From Virgisporangium aliadipatigenens (GTDB lineage: Bacteria; Actinomycetota; Actinomycetes; Mycobacteriales; Micromonosporaceae): a stretch of 64,000 nucleotides of DNA. Under the pieces are notes generated by a model. It saw only the letters and a program-made list of their open reading frames with translations, had not been told where the DNA came from and searched no databases. Position 1 is the stretch's first letter. Every line of letters begins with the position of its first letter. A program made the position numbers and the translations under genes. Shown one piece after another: positions 43,460-51,933 of the stretch. The DNA lies in contig NZ_BOPF01000029.1 in the NCBI RefSeq assembly GCF_016863615.1, forward strand, positions 62,001 through 126,000. The letters are read 5' to 3'.

Positions 43460-44620
43460 TCAGGCGAGGGCCGCGAAGAACTGGCGGAGGTCCTCGACGA
43501 GCAGGTCGGGTGCGTCGTGCGTGGCCCAGTGCCCGCCGCGGTCGTAGGTGTTCCAGCTGACGATGTTGCGGTGGTCGCGCTCGGCGAACCGGCGCACGGC
43601 GTGCAGGTCCCAGGCGAACGAGGCGAGGCCGAGCGGCACGGAGGTCGGCCCGGGGTCGGCGGTCCGCGCCGCGCGGTGATTCTCGTAGTAGAACCGGGCC
43701 GCCGAGGCGGCGGTGTTGGTGAACCAGTACAGCGCCACGTTGGTGAGGATCTCCTCGGGGCCGAGCGCGGTGCCGAACAGCTGCCCGCTCCACGCCAGCT
43801 GCCCGGCCGGCGAGTCGGCGAGGGCATGCGCCAGGGTCTGCGGCTGCGCCTGCTGGGACCGGTCGTGCACGGCGTGTTCGACGAACGCCTGCCCGAAGCG
43901 CAACGCGCCGAACTCCTCCTCGGTGAGCCCGTCGAACTCGCCGGCGTCGCCGCGCGGGAAGGAGAAGATCTGCGTGACGTGCACGCCGATGACGTGTTCC
44001 CGGTCCCGTTCGCCGAGCAGCGGGGAGACGATCGCGCCGGCGTCGTTGCCGTGCGCGCCGTACCGGTCGTAGCCGAGGCGGCGCATCAGTTCGGCCCACG
44101 CGTCGGCGGTGCGCCACGCGTTCCAGCCGTGCTCGCGGGTGGGCCCCGAGAAGGTGAACCCGGGCAGGGACGGGATTACGACGTGGAAGGCCGGGGCGCC
44201 CGGACGCCCGTGCGCGGCCGGATCGGTCAGCGGCCCGACCAGACCCAGGTACTCGACGAAGCTGTTCGGCCAGCCGTGGGTCAGGACGAGCGGGATCGCG
44301 TCCGGTTGTGCGGAACGCACGTGCACGAAGTGGATCCGCTGCCCGTCGATGCGCGTGGTGAACTGGGGGTACCCGTTCAGGTCCGCCTCCCGGGCCCGCC
44401 AGTCGAACGAGGTGCGCCAGCGTTCGACCAGGTCGCGCACGTAGGCGAGCGGGACGCCGTACTCCCATCCGGGCGGGACGGGCGCGCCGGATCCGCCGGC
44501 GACGACCTCCTTCTCCGGGAGTTCGTCGGTCCACCGGACGCGCTCCAGTCGGCCGGCGAGGTCGTCGAGATCCGCCTGCGGTATGTCGATGTGGAACGGG
44601 GTGAGCGCGGCATCGTCCAC
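43460..44620 (-). CDS. Epoxide hydrolase (EHN domain, alpha/beta hydrolase)
   Basis: 386 residues, GTG 44620. The N-terminal EHN region (about 8-110; IPQADLDDLAGRLERVRWTD, WEYGVPLAYVRDLVERW) precedes an alpha/beta hydrolase. The oxyanion loop is HGWPNS (115-120). The nucleophile elbow is HGNDAG with Asp193, as in true epoxide hydrolases, which form an ester intermediate. The general-base His is in GGHWATHDAP near the C terminus. It opens epoxides to diols. Likely co-transcribed with the TIGR03086 protein. Confidence 0.9.
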   Translation of the reverse strand: MDDAALTPFHIDIPQADLDDLAGRLERVRWTDELPEKEVVAGGSGAPVPPGWEYGVPLAYVRDLVERWRTSFDWRAREADLNGYPQFTTRIDGQRIHFVHVRSAQPDAIPLVLTHGWPNSFVEYLGLVGPLTDPAAHGRPGAPAFHVVIPSLPGFTFSGPTREHGWNAWRTADAWAELMRRLGYDRYGAHGNDAGAIVSPLLGERDREHVIGVHVTQIFSFPRGDAGEFDGLTEEEFGALRFGQAFVEHAVHDRSQQAQPQTLAHALADSPAGQLAWSGQLFGTALGPEEILTNVALYWFTNTAASAARFYYENHRAARTADPGPTSVPLGLASFAWDLHAVRRFAERDHRNIVSWNTYDRGGHWATHDAPDLLVEDLRQFFAALA

Positions 44621-44807
44621 TGTGGTCGCCTCCCGGTGCGGTGCGTGATCGGCCTGCGTAGACGTTCACAGACCCGCGCGCCGCGGGGTAGTGTCCGGCG
44701 CACCGGAGCGGCTGGGTTCCGCAGCGGCGCCGCGTGCCGTTTCACCGGTCGCCGGATGCGTGGCGCACCTCCGCCCGTGCGGAACGCACACCGGTCGGGG
44801 AGGGGGC

Positions 44808-47057
44808 GTGCCCGTGTCACCGGTCGGCGGTAGGCCGGCCCGGCTCGCGACGATCCCGGTCGTGCTGTGCGTGGCGCTCTACTGCTGGTACCGCTTCACG
44901 TTCTTCTTTCCGTGGGGCGGGTTCGACCCCGGGTTCGGTCCCGTCGAGCAGGCGTCGGCGGCGGTCGTCATCGCCTCGCTCGGCGCGGTGCAGCTGCTGT
45001 TCGCGTTCGGCCGCCCGGCCCGGTCGCGCGCCGGTGCGCTGCTGGCGGTCCAGGTGCTGCTGGCGTACGCGCCGTATCCGGCGTTCGGGGTCTACTGGGA
45101 TCCGCCGGCGGCCTTCGTCCTCGCGGCGGTGCTGCTCACCTTCGGCGGCCGGCTCGGGTGGGCGTCGGCGGCGCTCGTGGTGCTCGGCGACGCGGCGCTG
45201 CGGGTTCCGCTGGAACCGGGTGTCGTCGACGCCGACGGCGGCATCGTCGCAGTGCGGCTCGCCTACGCCGGCGTCGTCACGGCCGCCAACGGGCTGCTGC
45301 TGTTCGGCGTGTGCCGCCTCAGCGCACTGGTGCGCGATCTCGACGCCGCACGCGCCGCCGGCGCCTCGTTGGAGGTGGCGCTCGAACGCCTGCGCATAGC
45401 CCGCCGCCTGCAGGACGCGGTCGGCGGCCGGTTGGTGTCCGGCATCGCGGCGCTGCGGCATCCGGACGCCGACAGCGGGCTCGGGGAGCGTTCCCGGGCG
45501 GTGGCGGCCGACGCCCGGCAGGCGCTGGCCCAGGTGCGCGCGGTCGCCGACGACTACCGGGACCGGACGCTCGCCGGCGAGGCGGCCGCCGCCCGGACCG
45601 TGCTCGCCGCGGCCGGCGTCGAGGCGAGCGTCGCGGCCGTGCCGCAGCGGCTGCCCCGGCCGGTCGACGCCCTGCTCGGCGCGATCCTGCGGCGAACGGT
45701 CGTCGAGGCACTGCGCGGGACGCCGCCGCGCACCTGCCGCGTCGAGCTGGACGACTCGGCGCGGATGCGGGTGAGCTTCACCGGCGGTGGGACCCGAATC
45801 CCCGTTCCCGGGGAAATGGCCGAAGAGGTCCGCGCGCTCGGCGGAAGGCTGCGGACCGCGCCCGGCGAGGTCGAGGTGTGGCTACCGGCGCCGGCGCGCC
45901 GACCGGCCGGCACCGGGAACCCGCCACCGGCCGCCGCCGCGCCATGGCTGGCGTGGGGCGTCATGGCCGTGCTCGAGGTCGACCTCCTCATCACGACGAT
46001 CGCGCGGGTGACCGGCGGATTCGACATGTACGAACCGATCTCCACGGCGCGGGTGATCTCCGCCGTCGCGCTGGTCGTGCCGCTGAGCCTGCTGCAGCTG
46101 CACCACGTCCGGCCGCGCTCCGGCGCGGCGCCGCCGGGCTGGCGGTGGACGCTCACCCTGCAGCTGGTGCTCGTCGGCGCGCTCGCGGTCATCGGGGCAC
46201 CCGTCGTGCCGGCGCCGCAGTACGCGGGTCCGGTGGCCGGCGTGCTGCTCTTCCACCTCCGGCGGCCGTGGTCGTGGGCCCTCGCCGGGGCGCTGATCGT
46301 CGGTTCGACGCTGTTCCACCTACACCGGTACGGGGTCGACCTCACCGCGGACCCGCCGCACGTGGCGTGGTGGGCGCTCGTCTCCATGTCCTGGACGGTG
46401 CTCGCCGCGGCGGCGGTCGCCGCGCTGTGCCGGCTCCCGATCGCCGCCGAGGAACTGGTGCGGGCCCGCCGCGAGCAGGCCCGGCTGGCGGTGCTGCGGG
46501 AACGGCTGCGGATCGCCCGCGACACCCACGACCTGCTCGGCTTCCAGCTCTCCGCGATCGCGCTCAAGGCCGACCTCGCCGGGCGCGCGGCCGCCGCCGA
46601 TCCCGCGACGGCGCGCCGGCAGCTGGCCGAGGCCGGCCGGATCGCCGCGGAGGCGTTGAACTCGCTGCGCTCCGTCACGGCGCGACCGGGCGGGCTGTCG
46701 TTCGCCGACGAGGTGGAGAGCGCCCGCGCGATGCTGGCCGCCGCCGGCACCCGGGTGGAGCTCGAACTGCACGCCGCGCCCGCGCCCTCGGCCGAGTCGC
46801 CGCTGGCGATCGTGCTGCGCGAGTCCGTCACGAACGTCGTCCGCCACTCCCGCGCGACCCGGTGCCAGATCGAGACCCGGCCGGTCGCCGGCGGGATCCG
46901 GCTGCGGGTCGCGAACGACGGCGTCCCGGCCGGCACCCCGACGGCGGCGGCCGGCAACGGGCTGGCCAACCTGCTTGCCCGCACCCGCGACACCGGCGGC
47001 ACCCTGAACGTCCACCGCGAGGGCGACCGGTTCGTCCTCGTCGCCGAGATCCGCTAG
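44808..47057 (+). CDS. NarL-type sensor kinase with fused pseudokinase half
   Basis: 749 residues, GTG 44808 following GGGGAGGGGG; GTG 44814 also possible. The protein consists of two similar halves, each with a multi-TM region then a HisKA_3/HATPase-like module. In the second half the module is intact: RLRIARDTHDLLGFQ with His574, N box LRESVTNVVRHSRA, G box GNGLANLLAR. In the first half the same positions read RLRIARRLQDAVGGR (Gln202 for His) and LRRTVVEALRG (no Asn), and the G box is lost. The first half should therefore be a non-catalytic pseudokinase that might regulate the second. It is convergent with a LuxR-type regulator gene (gap 8 bp), the likely partner. Confidence 0.85.
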   Translation: MPVSPVGGRPARLATIPVVLCVALYCWYRFTFFFPWGGFDPGFGPVEQASAAVVIASLGAVQLLFAFGRPARSRAGALLAVQVLLAYAPYPAFGVYWDPPAAFVLAAVLLTFGGRLGWASAALVVLGDAALRVPLEPGVVDADGGIVAVRLAYAGVVTAANGLLLFGVCRLSALVRDLDAARAAGASLEVALERLRIARRLQDAVGGRLVSGIAALRHPDADSGLGERSRAVAADARQALAQVRAVADDYRDRTLAGEAAAARTVLAAAGVEASVAAVPQRLPRPVDALLGAILRRTVVEALRGTPPRTCRVELDDSARMRVSFTGGGTRIPVPGEMAEEVRALGGRLRTAPGEVEVWLPAPARRPAGTGNPPPAAAAPWLAWGVMAVLEVDLLITTIARVTGGFDMYEPISTARVISAVALVVPLSLLQLHHVRPRSGAAPPGWRWTLTLQLVLVGALAVIGAPVVPAPQYAGPVAGVLLFHLRRPWSWALAGALIVGSTLFHLHRYGVDLTADPPHVAWWALVSMSWTVLAAAAVAALCRLPIAAEELVRARREQARLAVLRERLRIARDTHDLLGFQLSAIALKADLAGRAAAADPATARRQLAEAGRIAAEALNSLRSVTARPGGLSFADEVESARAMLAAAGTRVELELHAAPAPSAESPLAIVLRESVTNVVRHSRATRCQIETRPVAGGIRLRVANDGVPAGTPTAAAGNGLANLLARTRDTGGTLNVHREGDRFVLVAEIR

Positions 47058-47065
47058 GTGTGCGC

Positions 47066-47671
47066 TCAGAGCCAGCCGGCCTCGTGGGCGATCCGGATCG
47101 CGTCGACCCGGTTGCGGGCGCCCAGCTTGGTGACCGCCGAGGCGAGGTAGTTGCGCACCGTGCCCTGCGACAGGCCCAGCCGCGCGGCGACCTCGGCCGG
47201 CTCGGCGCCGGTGGCGGTCAGCCGCAGGACGTCGTTCTCGCGTTCGGTCAGCGGGTTGGCGGCGACGTCCAGCGCCGCGAACGCCAGCTGCGGATCGAGC
47301 ACCTTGCCACCGGCGGCGATCGTGCGCACCGCGTCGATCAGGTCGTCCGGGGCGGCGTCCTTGCCCATGAACCCGGCCACCTTGGCCGACATCGCGCGGC
47401 GCAAGGCGCCCGGGCGGGCCACGCCGGTGAGGATCAGCGTCCGGCACTCCGGCAGCCACTGCTGCAGCTGCACCGCCGCGCTGATCCCGTCGAGCCCGGG
47501 CATCTCGATGTCGATCACCGCCACGTCGGGCCGGGCCCGCAGCGCGGTCGTCACGATCGCGTCGCCGGTCTCGACCGCTCCGACGACCTCGATGTCCTCG
47601 GCGAGGCCCAGCACGCTGACCAACGCGTCGCGCAGCATGCGCACGTCCTCGGCGAGCAGCACGCGGATCAC
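47066..47671 (-). CDS. NarL/LuxR-family response regulator
   Basis: 201 residues from GTG 47671 (GGGGGG upstream); ATG 47692 would add seven residues. The receiver has the acidic AED (7-9), phospho-acceptor Asp54 in VAVIDIEMPGLDG, the Thr in LILTGVARP and Lys in GFMGKDAAP. The HTH starts NPLTERENDVLRLTATG, with recognition segment EVAARLGLSQGTVRNYLAS. It faces the pseudokinase-kinase gene tail to tail, an uncommon arrangement for a cognate pair, which normally share a transcript. Confidence 0.9.
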   Translation of the reverse strand: MIRVLLAEDVRMLRDALVSVLGLAEDIEVVGAVETGDAIVTTALRARPDVAVIDIEMPGLDGISAAVQLQQWLPECRTLILTGVARPGALRRAMSAKVAGFMGKDAAPDDLIDAVRTIAAGGKVLDPQLAFAALDVAANPLTERENDVLRLTATGAEPAEVAARLGLSQGTVRNYLASAVTKLGARNRVDAIRIAHEAGWL

Positions 47672-47739
47672 GCCGGCCCCCCGTACGTCCATCGGCGGAG
47701 CATACGTGCGGGCGCTTTCGCCGCACTGACGCCGGTCTT

Positions 47740-48396
47740 TCAGGCGTCGCCCGCCCCGGGCTGCCAGCGGGCCATCAGGTCGGCCTGGCGCGCCGGGCGT
47801 CCGGGCAGGCGGCACTCGGCCGGGGCGTGCAGCGCCTGCAGCAGCAGGGCGAGGTAACGCCGACGCAGGGCGGCACCGCCGTCGGCGCCCGGTAACTCGA
47901 TGAACGCGATCATCTCCAGCAGCAGCGTGACGTCGGCCTCGGAGACGTCGTCGCGCAGTTCGCCGGAGCGCCGGACCCGCTGGAACAGCGTCTCGCCCAG
48001 CTTGGCGGCCCGCTTGGCGAGGGCGGTCAGCTCCTCCGTCGGCGTGAACGTCCCGGCCAGCCGCTGCGCCAGGGCCTGGCTCTGGCCGTCGACGACGCGT
48101 TCCAGGCAGGCGACGTAGGCGTCCCACGGGGTGGCGTCGGAGGCGAGGGCCGTCTCCAGGTCGGCCACGTAGCGGTTGAGGCCGTCCTCCGCCAGCGCCC
48201 GCAGGAGGTGTTCCTTGCTGGGATAGCGGCGGTACAGCGCGCTGACCCCGACGCCGGCGTGTGCGGCGACGTTCGCGATCGGGGCTTCGGGGTCGGCGAG
48301 GAAGACCACCCGCGCGGAGTCGAGGATCCGCCCGTTGTTGCGCTGCGCCTCCGCCCGCCGGCCGCTCAACGAACTGCGGTGTTCTTCCTCGGCCAT
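47740..48396 (-). CDS. TetR-family transcriptional regulator
   Basis: 218 residues. The HTH (about 20-65) is NNGRILDSARVVFLADPEAP then VAAHAGVGVSALYRRYPSKEHLL, standard TetR. The ligand-binding half (about 80-200) is helical without recognisable specificity. A palindromic element sits 36 bp upstream of its ATG, in the region shared with the divergent SARP gene, so it probably represses itself and perhaps the SARP gene. Confidence 0.9.
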   Translation of the reverse strand: MAEEEHRSSLSGRRAEAQRNNGRILDSARVVFLADPEAPIANVAAHAGVGVSALYRRYPSKEHLLRALAEDGLNRYVADLETALASDATPWDAYVACLERVVDGQSQALAQRLAGTFTPTEELTALAKRAAKLGETLFQRVRRSGELRDDVSEADVTLLLEMIAFIELPGADGGAALRRRYLALLLQALHAPAECRLPGRPARQADLMARWQPGAGDA

Positions 48397-48431
48397 TGGC
48401 TGAGGCTAGCAGCGCGTCCAGCAGGCGACAG

Positions 48432-48460
48432 TAACAGCGCGGGGCCCCGCGCCTCTGTTA
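48432..48460. promoter_or_regulatory. Palindromic operator candidate between TetR and SARP genes
   Basis: TAACAG (48432-48437) and CTGTTA (48455-48460) form inverted arms around a perfect 16-bp GC palindrome GCGCGGGGCCCCGCGC (48437-48452). Location and symmetry fit a TetR-family operator; it could also fold as a hairpin in either transcript. Confidence 0.45.
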
Positions 48461-48587
48461 GCCTTCGCTCCGATCGAAGCAATACGTTCCGTTCCGTTTC
48501 ACGGCCCCGACGCTTGAGATCGAAGAACGTGAGTTGACTGTCACTTCCCGCCGCACGGTGCCGCCGCACCGGCCGACGGCCTCCGTT

Positions 48588-51479
48588 GTGCGTTTCCGCG
48601 TGCTGGGAAACCTCGAGGTGCGCCGCGACGGCGCGCTCGTCGTCATCTCCGCGGCGAAGCTGCGCATCATCCTGGCGACGCTGCTGCTGCGCGCCGGCCA
48701 GGTGGTGCCGGTGAGCGTTCTCGTCGACCGGCTGTGGGACGACGAGCCGCCGGCCGACGCGCGGGCGGCCCTGCAGACCTACGTCGCGCGGCTGCGCCGG
48801 CTGCTCGGCCCCGACGCCGCCATCCACACCCGCAGCGGCGGCTACGTCATCGCGCCGCCGGCGCGCTCCTGCGACCTGCGGGAGTTCGACGGGCTTCTGG
48901 ACGACGCGCGCGTCGCAATGGAGCGCGGCGACCGCGCTGCCGCGCTCGAGTCGTTGCGGGCCGCGACGGCGCTGTGGCGCGGCCCGATCCTGTTCGACGT
49001 GGACTCGACGGCGATGCACCGCGACGACGTGCCGCCGGTGCAGGAGCGCTGCCTCGAGGCGGCCACCCGCCGGTTCGCCCTCGAACTGGCGCTCGGGCAC
49101 CACGGCGCGGTCGTCGAGGAGCTGCGCGCGCTGGCCGCGGCGTACCCGTTCCAGGAGGGGCTGCGCACCCATCTCATGCGCGCGCTGTACCGCTCGGGCC
49201 GGCAGGCGGAGGCTCTGAAGGTCTATCGGGACGTGGCGGAGCTACTGCGCACCGAGCTGGGCGTGGACCCGGGGCCGGAGCTGCGCGCCGTTCACCACGC
49301 GATCCTGCTCGGCGAGACGATGGACGACGACGCCCCGCCGGCCCCCACAACGGGCGCGCCGGCGGTGTGCCAGCTGCCGCCGGCGATCGGCGACTTCGTG
49401 GGCCGGACCGAGGAGGTGGCGGGGATCGCCGGTCTGCTGGCCGCCGGGGGCGCACCGGCCGCGCTGCCCATCGTGGTGGTGAGCGGGGTGGCCGGCGTGG
49501 GCAAGTCCGCGCTCGCCGTGCACGTCGCGCACCGGGTCCGGGACCGGTTCCCGCACGGCCAGCTCTACGTCAACCTGGGCGGCGGCGGCCCCGCTCCCCG
49601 GGACGTCTGCGAGGTTCTCGGCGAACTGCTCTACGCGCTCGGCCTGCCGCCGGACGCGCAGCCGCACTCGGTGCAGGCGCGGGCGGCCACGTTCCGCGCG
49701 CGGGTGGCCGACCGCCGGATCCTGATCGTGCTCGACGACGCCGCCGACGCCAAGCAGGTGGCGCCGCTGCTGCCCGGCACGGCCGGCTCCGCCGTGCTGA
49801 TCACCAGCCGGCGGTCGCTGGACGAGATTCCCGCCGCCGACCGGCACCGCCTGCAGCCGTTCTCCGTCGCGGAGGGGGTGTCGCTGCTCGACCAGATCCT
49901 CGAGCCGCACCGCGTCGCCGGCGAACGCCCGGCCGCCGAGGACCTGGTGGACCTGTGCGGCCGCCTCCCGCTCGCGCTGCGCATCATCGGCGCGCGGCTG
50001 CAGCCCCGGCCCACCCTGCGGCTGCGCGTGCTGGCGGACCGGCTGCAGGACGAGCACCGCCGCCTCGACGAACTGGCCGTCGGCGACCTGGCCGTCCGCT
50101 CCGAACTGGCGGTCGGCTACGCCGGGCTGGCCGAGCCCGTCCGGGTGGCGCTGCGCCGCATGGGACTGCTGCCGGCCGAGCCCTTCGCGGCGTGGACGCT
50201 CGGCGCCCTGACCGACGGCGGCGACGGCGAACGCGCGGTCGAGCAGCTGATGGCCGCCGGGCTGCTGGAGCCGGTCGGCCTCGACCCGACCGGCCAGGTG
50301 CGTTACCGCCCGCACGACCTCGTGGCGCTCTTCGCCCGCGAACTGGCCGACGGCGAGGACGGGGCGGTGACCCGGGCCGCGTACCGGCGGCTGCTCGACA
50401 CGTTCCTGGTCCTGGCGCACAGCGTGCACCAGCGGGTGGACCGCAAGGACGGGCTGCCGCCGGACCCGCTGCCGGAGGGCGTCGCCGCCGCGGCGGTGGA
50501 CGTCGCCGGCCTCACCGCCGACCCCGGCGCGTGGCTGCAGAGCGAGCGCGGCCAGCTGCTGTACGCCATCACGCGGGCGTGCTCGCTGGGCGGCTACGAG
50601 AAGGCGGCGCTGCTGGCCGACATGGTGGTTCCGCCGCTGTCGATGCGCGGCGGGTACGAGCAGATCGTGCGGGCCCGCGCCACCGTCCGGGACGCCGCCC
50701 GCGCCGCGGGGGACGAACGGGTGGCCGCCCGGCAGGCCGGCAGCCGGGCGGATGTCCTGCTGTCCCTGAGCCTCGACGAGGCGGCCGCGGAGTTCGCGAG
50801 CGCGGTGCCGGTGTTCCGCCGCCTCGGACTGAGCCACGAACTCGTGCACAGCCTCACCGGCCTGGCGTACGCCCGGATGTTCCAGGGGCGGCCGGAGCTG
50901 ACCCATGCGGCGGAGGCGGCCGACATCGCCTGCGCGACCGGCGATCCGGACGACATCGTGCTGGCGTTGCGCACCCACGCCGACATGCTGGTCCTGCAGG
51001 AACGGCCGGCCGAGGCGCTGCCGCTGCTGGATCAGGCGCTGGAGCACACGCAGGCGCTCTGGAACACCGACAGCCACCGCGCCCTGCTGGTGCGCAAGCT
51101 GGACTGCGCGATCTCGCTCGGCCGGCTGGACCTCGCCGACGCGACGTACGAGCAGGCCCGCGCGGTCACCGACGCGGTCAACAACGCGCACGGCATCGGT
51201 TGGCTGCTCGTTCACCACAGTCGGCTGCGACGGCTGCGCGGCGACCTGGACGCCGCCGCGTCCGACGCGCGCGAGGCGCTGCGGCGCATGGTCGAGGCCG
51301 GCGATCCGCGCGGGGTGTTCATCGCCAACCTGCGCCTCGCCGAGGCGTCGCTCGCCGGTGGCGACCCGGACGGCGCGGCGGCGCTGCTGCGCGCGCTGCT
51401 GTCCACATCGGACGGTGCGTCGGTGCCGCTGCTCAAGGCGAAGGCCGAGGCCCTTCTGGCCCAGGCCGCCCCCGCCTGA
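48588..51479 (+). CDS. AfsR/SARP-family transcriptional activator
   Basis: 963 residues from GTG 48588 (VRFRVLGNLEVRRDG, the normal SARP opening); a TTG at 48534 is in frame. The winged helix covers about 1-90, including ISAAKLRIILATLLLRAGQVV. BTAD spans about 95-245, ending ELGVDPGPELRAVHHAIL. The NB-ARC domain has P-loop GVAGVGKSALAVH (about 298-308), Walker B RILIVLDDAAD and RLPLALRIIG. TPR helices follow from about 650 to the end. It is divergent from TetR and followed on the same strand by a second SARP gene. Target genes are not visible directly; the peptide/P450 cluster downstream is one option. Confidence 0.9.
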   Translation: MRFRVLGNLEVRRDGALVVISAAKLRIILATLLLRAGQVVPVSVLVDRLWDDEPPADARAALQTYVARLRRLLGPDAAIHTRSGGYVIAPPARSCDLREFDGLLDDARVAMERGDRAAALESLRAATALWRGPILFDVDSTAMHRDDVPPVQERCLEAATRRFALELALGHHGAVVEELRALAAAYPFQEGLRTHLMRALYRSGRQAEALKVYRDVAELLRTELGVDPGPELRAVHHAILLGETMDDDAPPAPTTGAPAVCQLPPAIGDFVGRTEEVAGIAGLLAAGGAPAALPIVVVSGVAGVGKSALAVHVAHRVRDRFPHGQLYVNLGGGGPAPRDVCEVLGELLYALGLPPDAQPHSVQARAATFRARVADRRILIVLDDAADAKQVAPLLPGTAGSAVLITSRRSLDEIPAADRHRLQPFSVAEGVSLLDQILEPHRVAGERPAAEDLVDLCGRLPLALRIIGARLQPRPTLRLRVLADRLQDEHRRLDELAVGDLAVRSELAVGYAGLAEPVRVALRRMGLLPAEPFAAWTLGALTDGGDGERAVEQLMAAGLLEPVGLDPTGQVRYRPHDLVALFARELADGEDGAVTRAAYRRLLDTFLVLAHSVHQRVDRKDGLPPDPLPEGVAAAAVDVAGLTADPGAWLQSERGQLLYAITRACSLGGYEKAALLADMVVPPLSMRGGYEQIVRARATVRDAARAAGDERVAARQAGSRADVLLSLSLDEAAAEFASAVPVFRRLGLSHELVHSLTGLAYARMFQGRPELTHAAEAADIACATGDPDDIVLALRTHADMLVLQERPAEALPLLDQALEHTQALWNTDSHRALLVRKLDCAISLGRLDLADATYEQARAVTDAVNNAHGIGWLLVHHSRLRRLRGDLDAAASDAREALRRMVEAGDPRGVFIANLRLAEASLAGGDPDGAAALLRALLSTSDGASVPLLKAKAEALLAQAAPA

Positions 51480-51933
51480 GCCGCCGAGAATCGATTCTGA
51501 CTCGGGTCCGTCGTGGGCGCGACCGCTCCTCCCGCGAGAGACCGCTCGGGCCGGGGCGGCCCTCCCTGCCACGTTCGCGGCCGGCCGAACGCTCCACAGT
51601 GGACGCTGCCCTCAGGTCCCGGCCCGCCGCCGCCGGCGGTGCCGGGCGGGCCGCTTCCGTCGCCGTGCCGGTGGTGGCGTCGAACGCGGCGGGACGCGAG
51701 GCTCGGAAGAGTCCGGGCCCGGCAGCGGGGGGAGGCGCGGCGGGCAGTTCGATGACATGGTGCCTCCGGGCGGTGAGTGAACGACCATCGTTGATGGCTG
51801 TCTTCATCGATCCGGCATCACGCGGTGCATCGGCGGCCGGCCGGATGCGTTGTGCCGGCCGTCGGGCTCACCTATTGTGCGTGCCTGGCACACGACAACG
51901 GACAACCCGCAGCCGGCGCAACCGGAGGGCGCA
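51480..51933. other. 454-bp intergenic region between two SARP genes
   Basis: No convincing gene. It holds copy 2 of the 80-bp dispersed repeat (51501-51580) and a second strong hairpin with arms GGCCCGCC (51621-51628) and GGCGGGCC (51645-51652). The final 80 bp, a little poorer in GC, probably contain the promoter of the SARP gene starting at 51934. A minus-strand frame of 124 residues (51433-51807) is low-complexity and was not accepted. Confidence 0.6.
51501..51580. repeat. Copy 2 of an 80-bp dispersed repeat
   Basis: Aligns to 16846-16925 without gaps. The internal direct repeat reads GACCGCTC in both positions, against GACCGTTC in both positions of copy 1, so the two halves changed together. 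A GGGCCG-GGG-CGGCCC stem (51548-51562) follows. It begins 22 bp after the stop of the preceding SARP gene. Confidence 0.7.

Noticed and set aside
51433-51807. Minus-strand frame of 124 residues between two SARP genes
   Set aside because: Low-complexity Pro/Arg/Ala composition, covers the dispersed repeat and the 3' end of a real gene, no good ribosome-binding site, no recognisable domain.
31693-51807. Shared AINDGRS translation at 31702-31725 and 51781-51807
   Set aside because: Seven residues in untranslated or doubtful frames; explained by chance and by the purine-rich ribosome-binding context.
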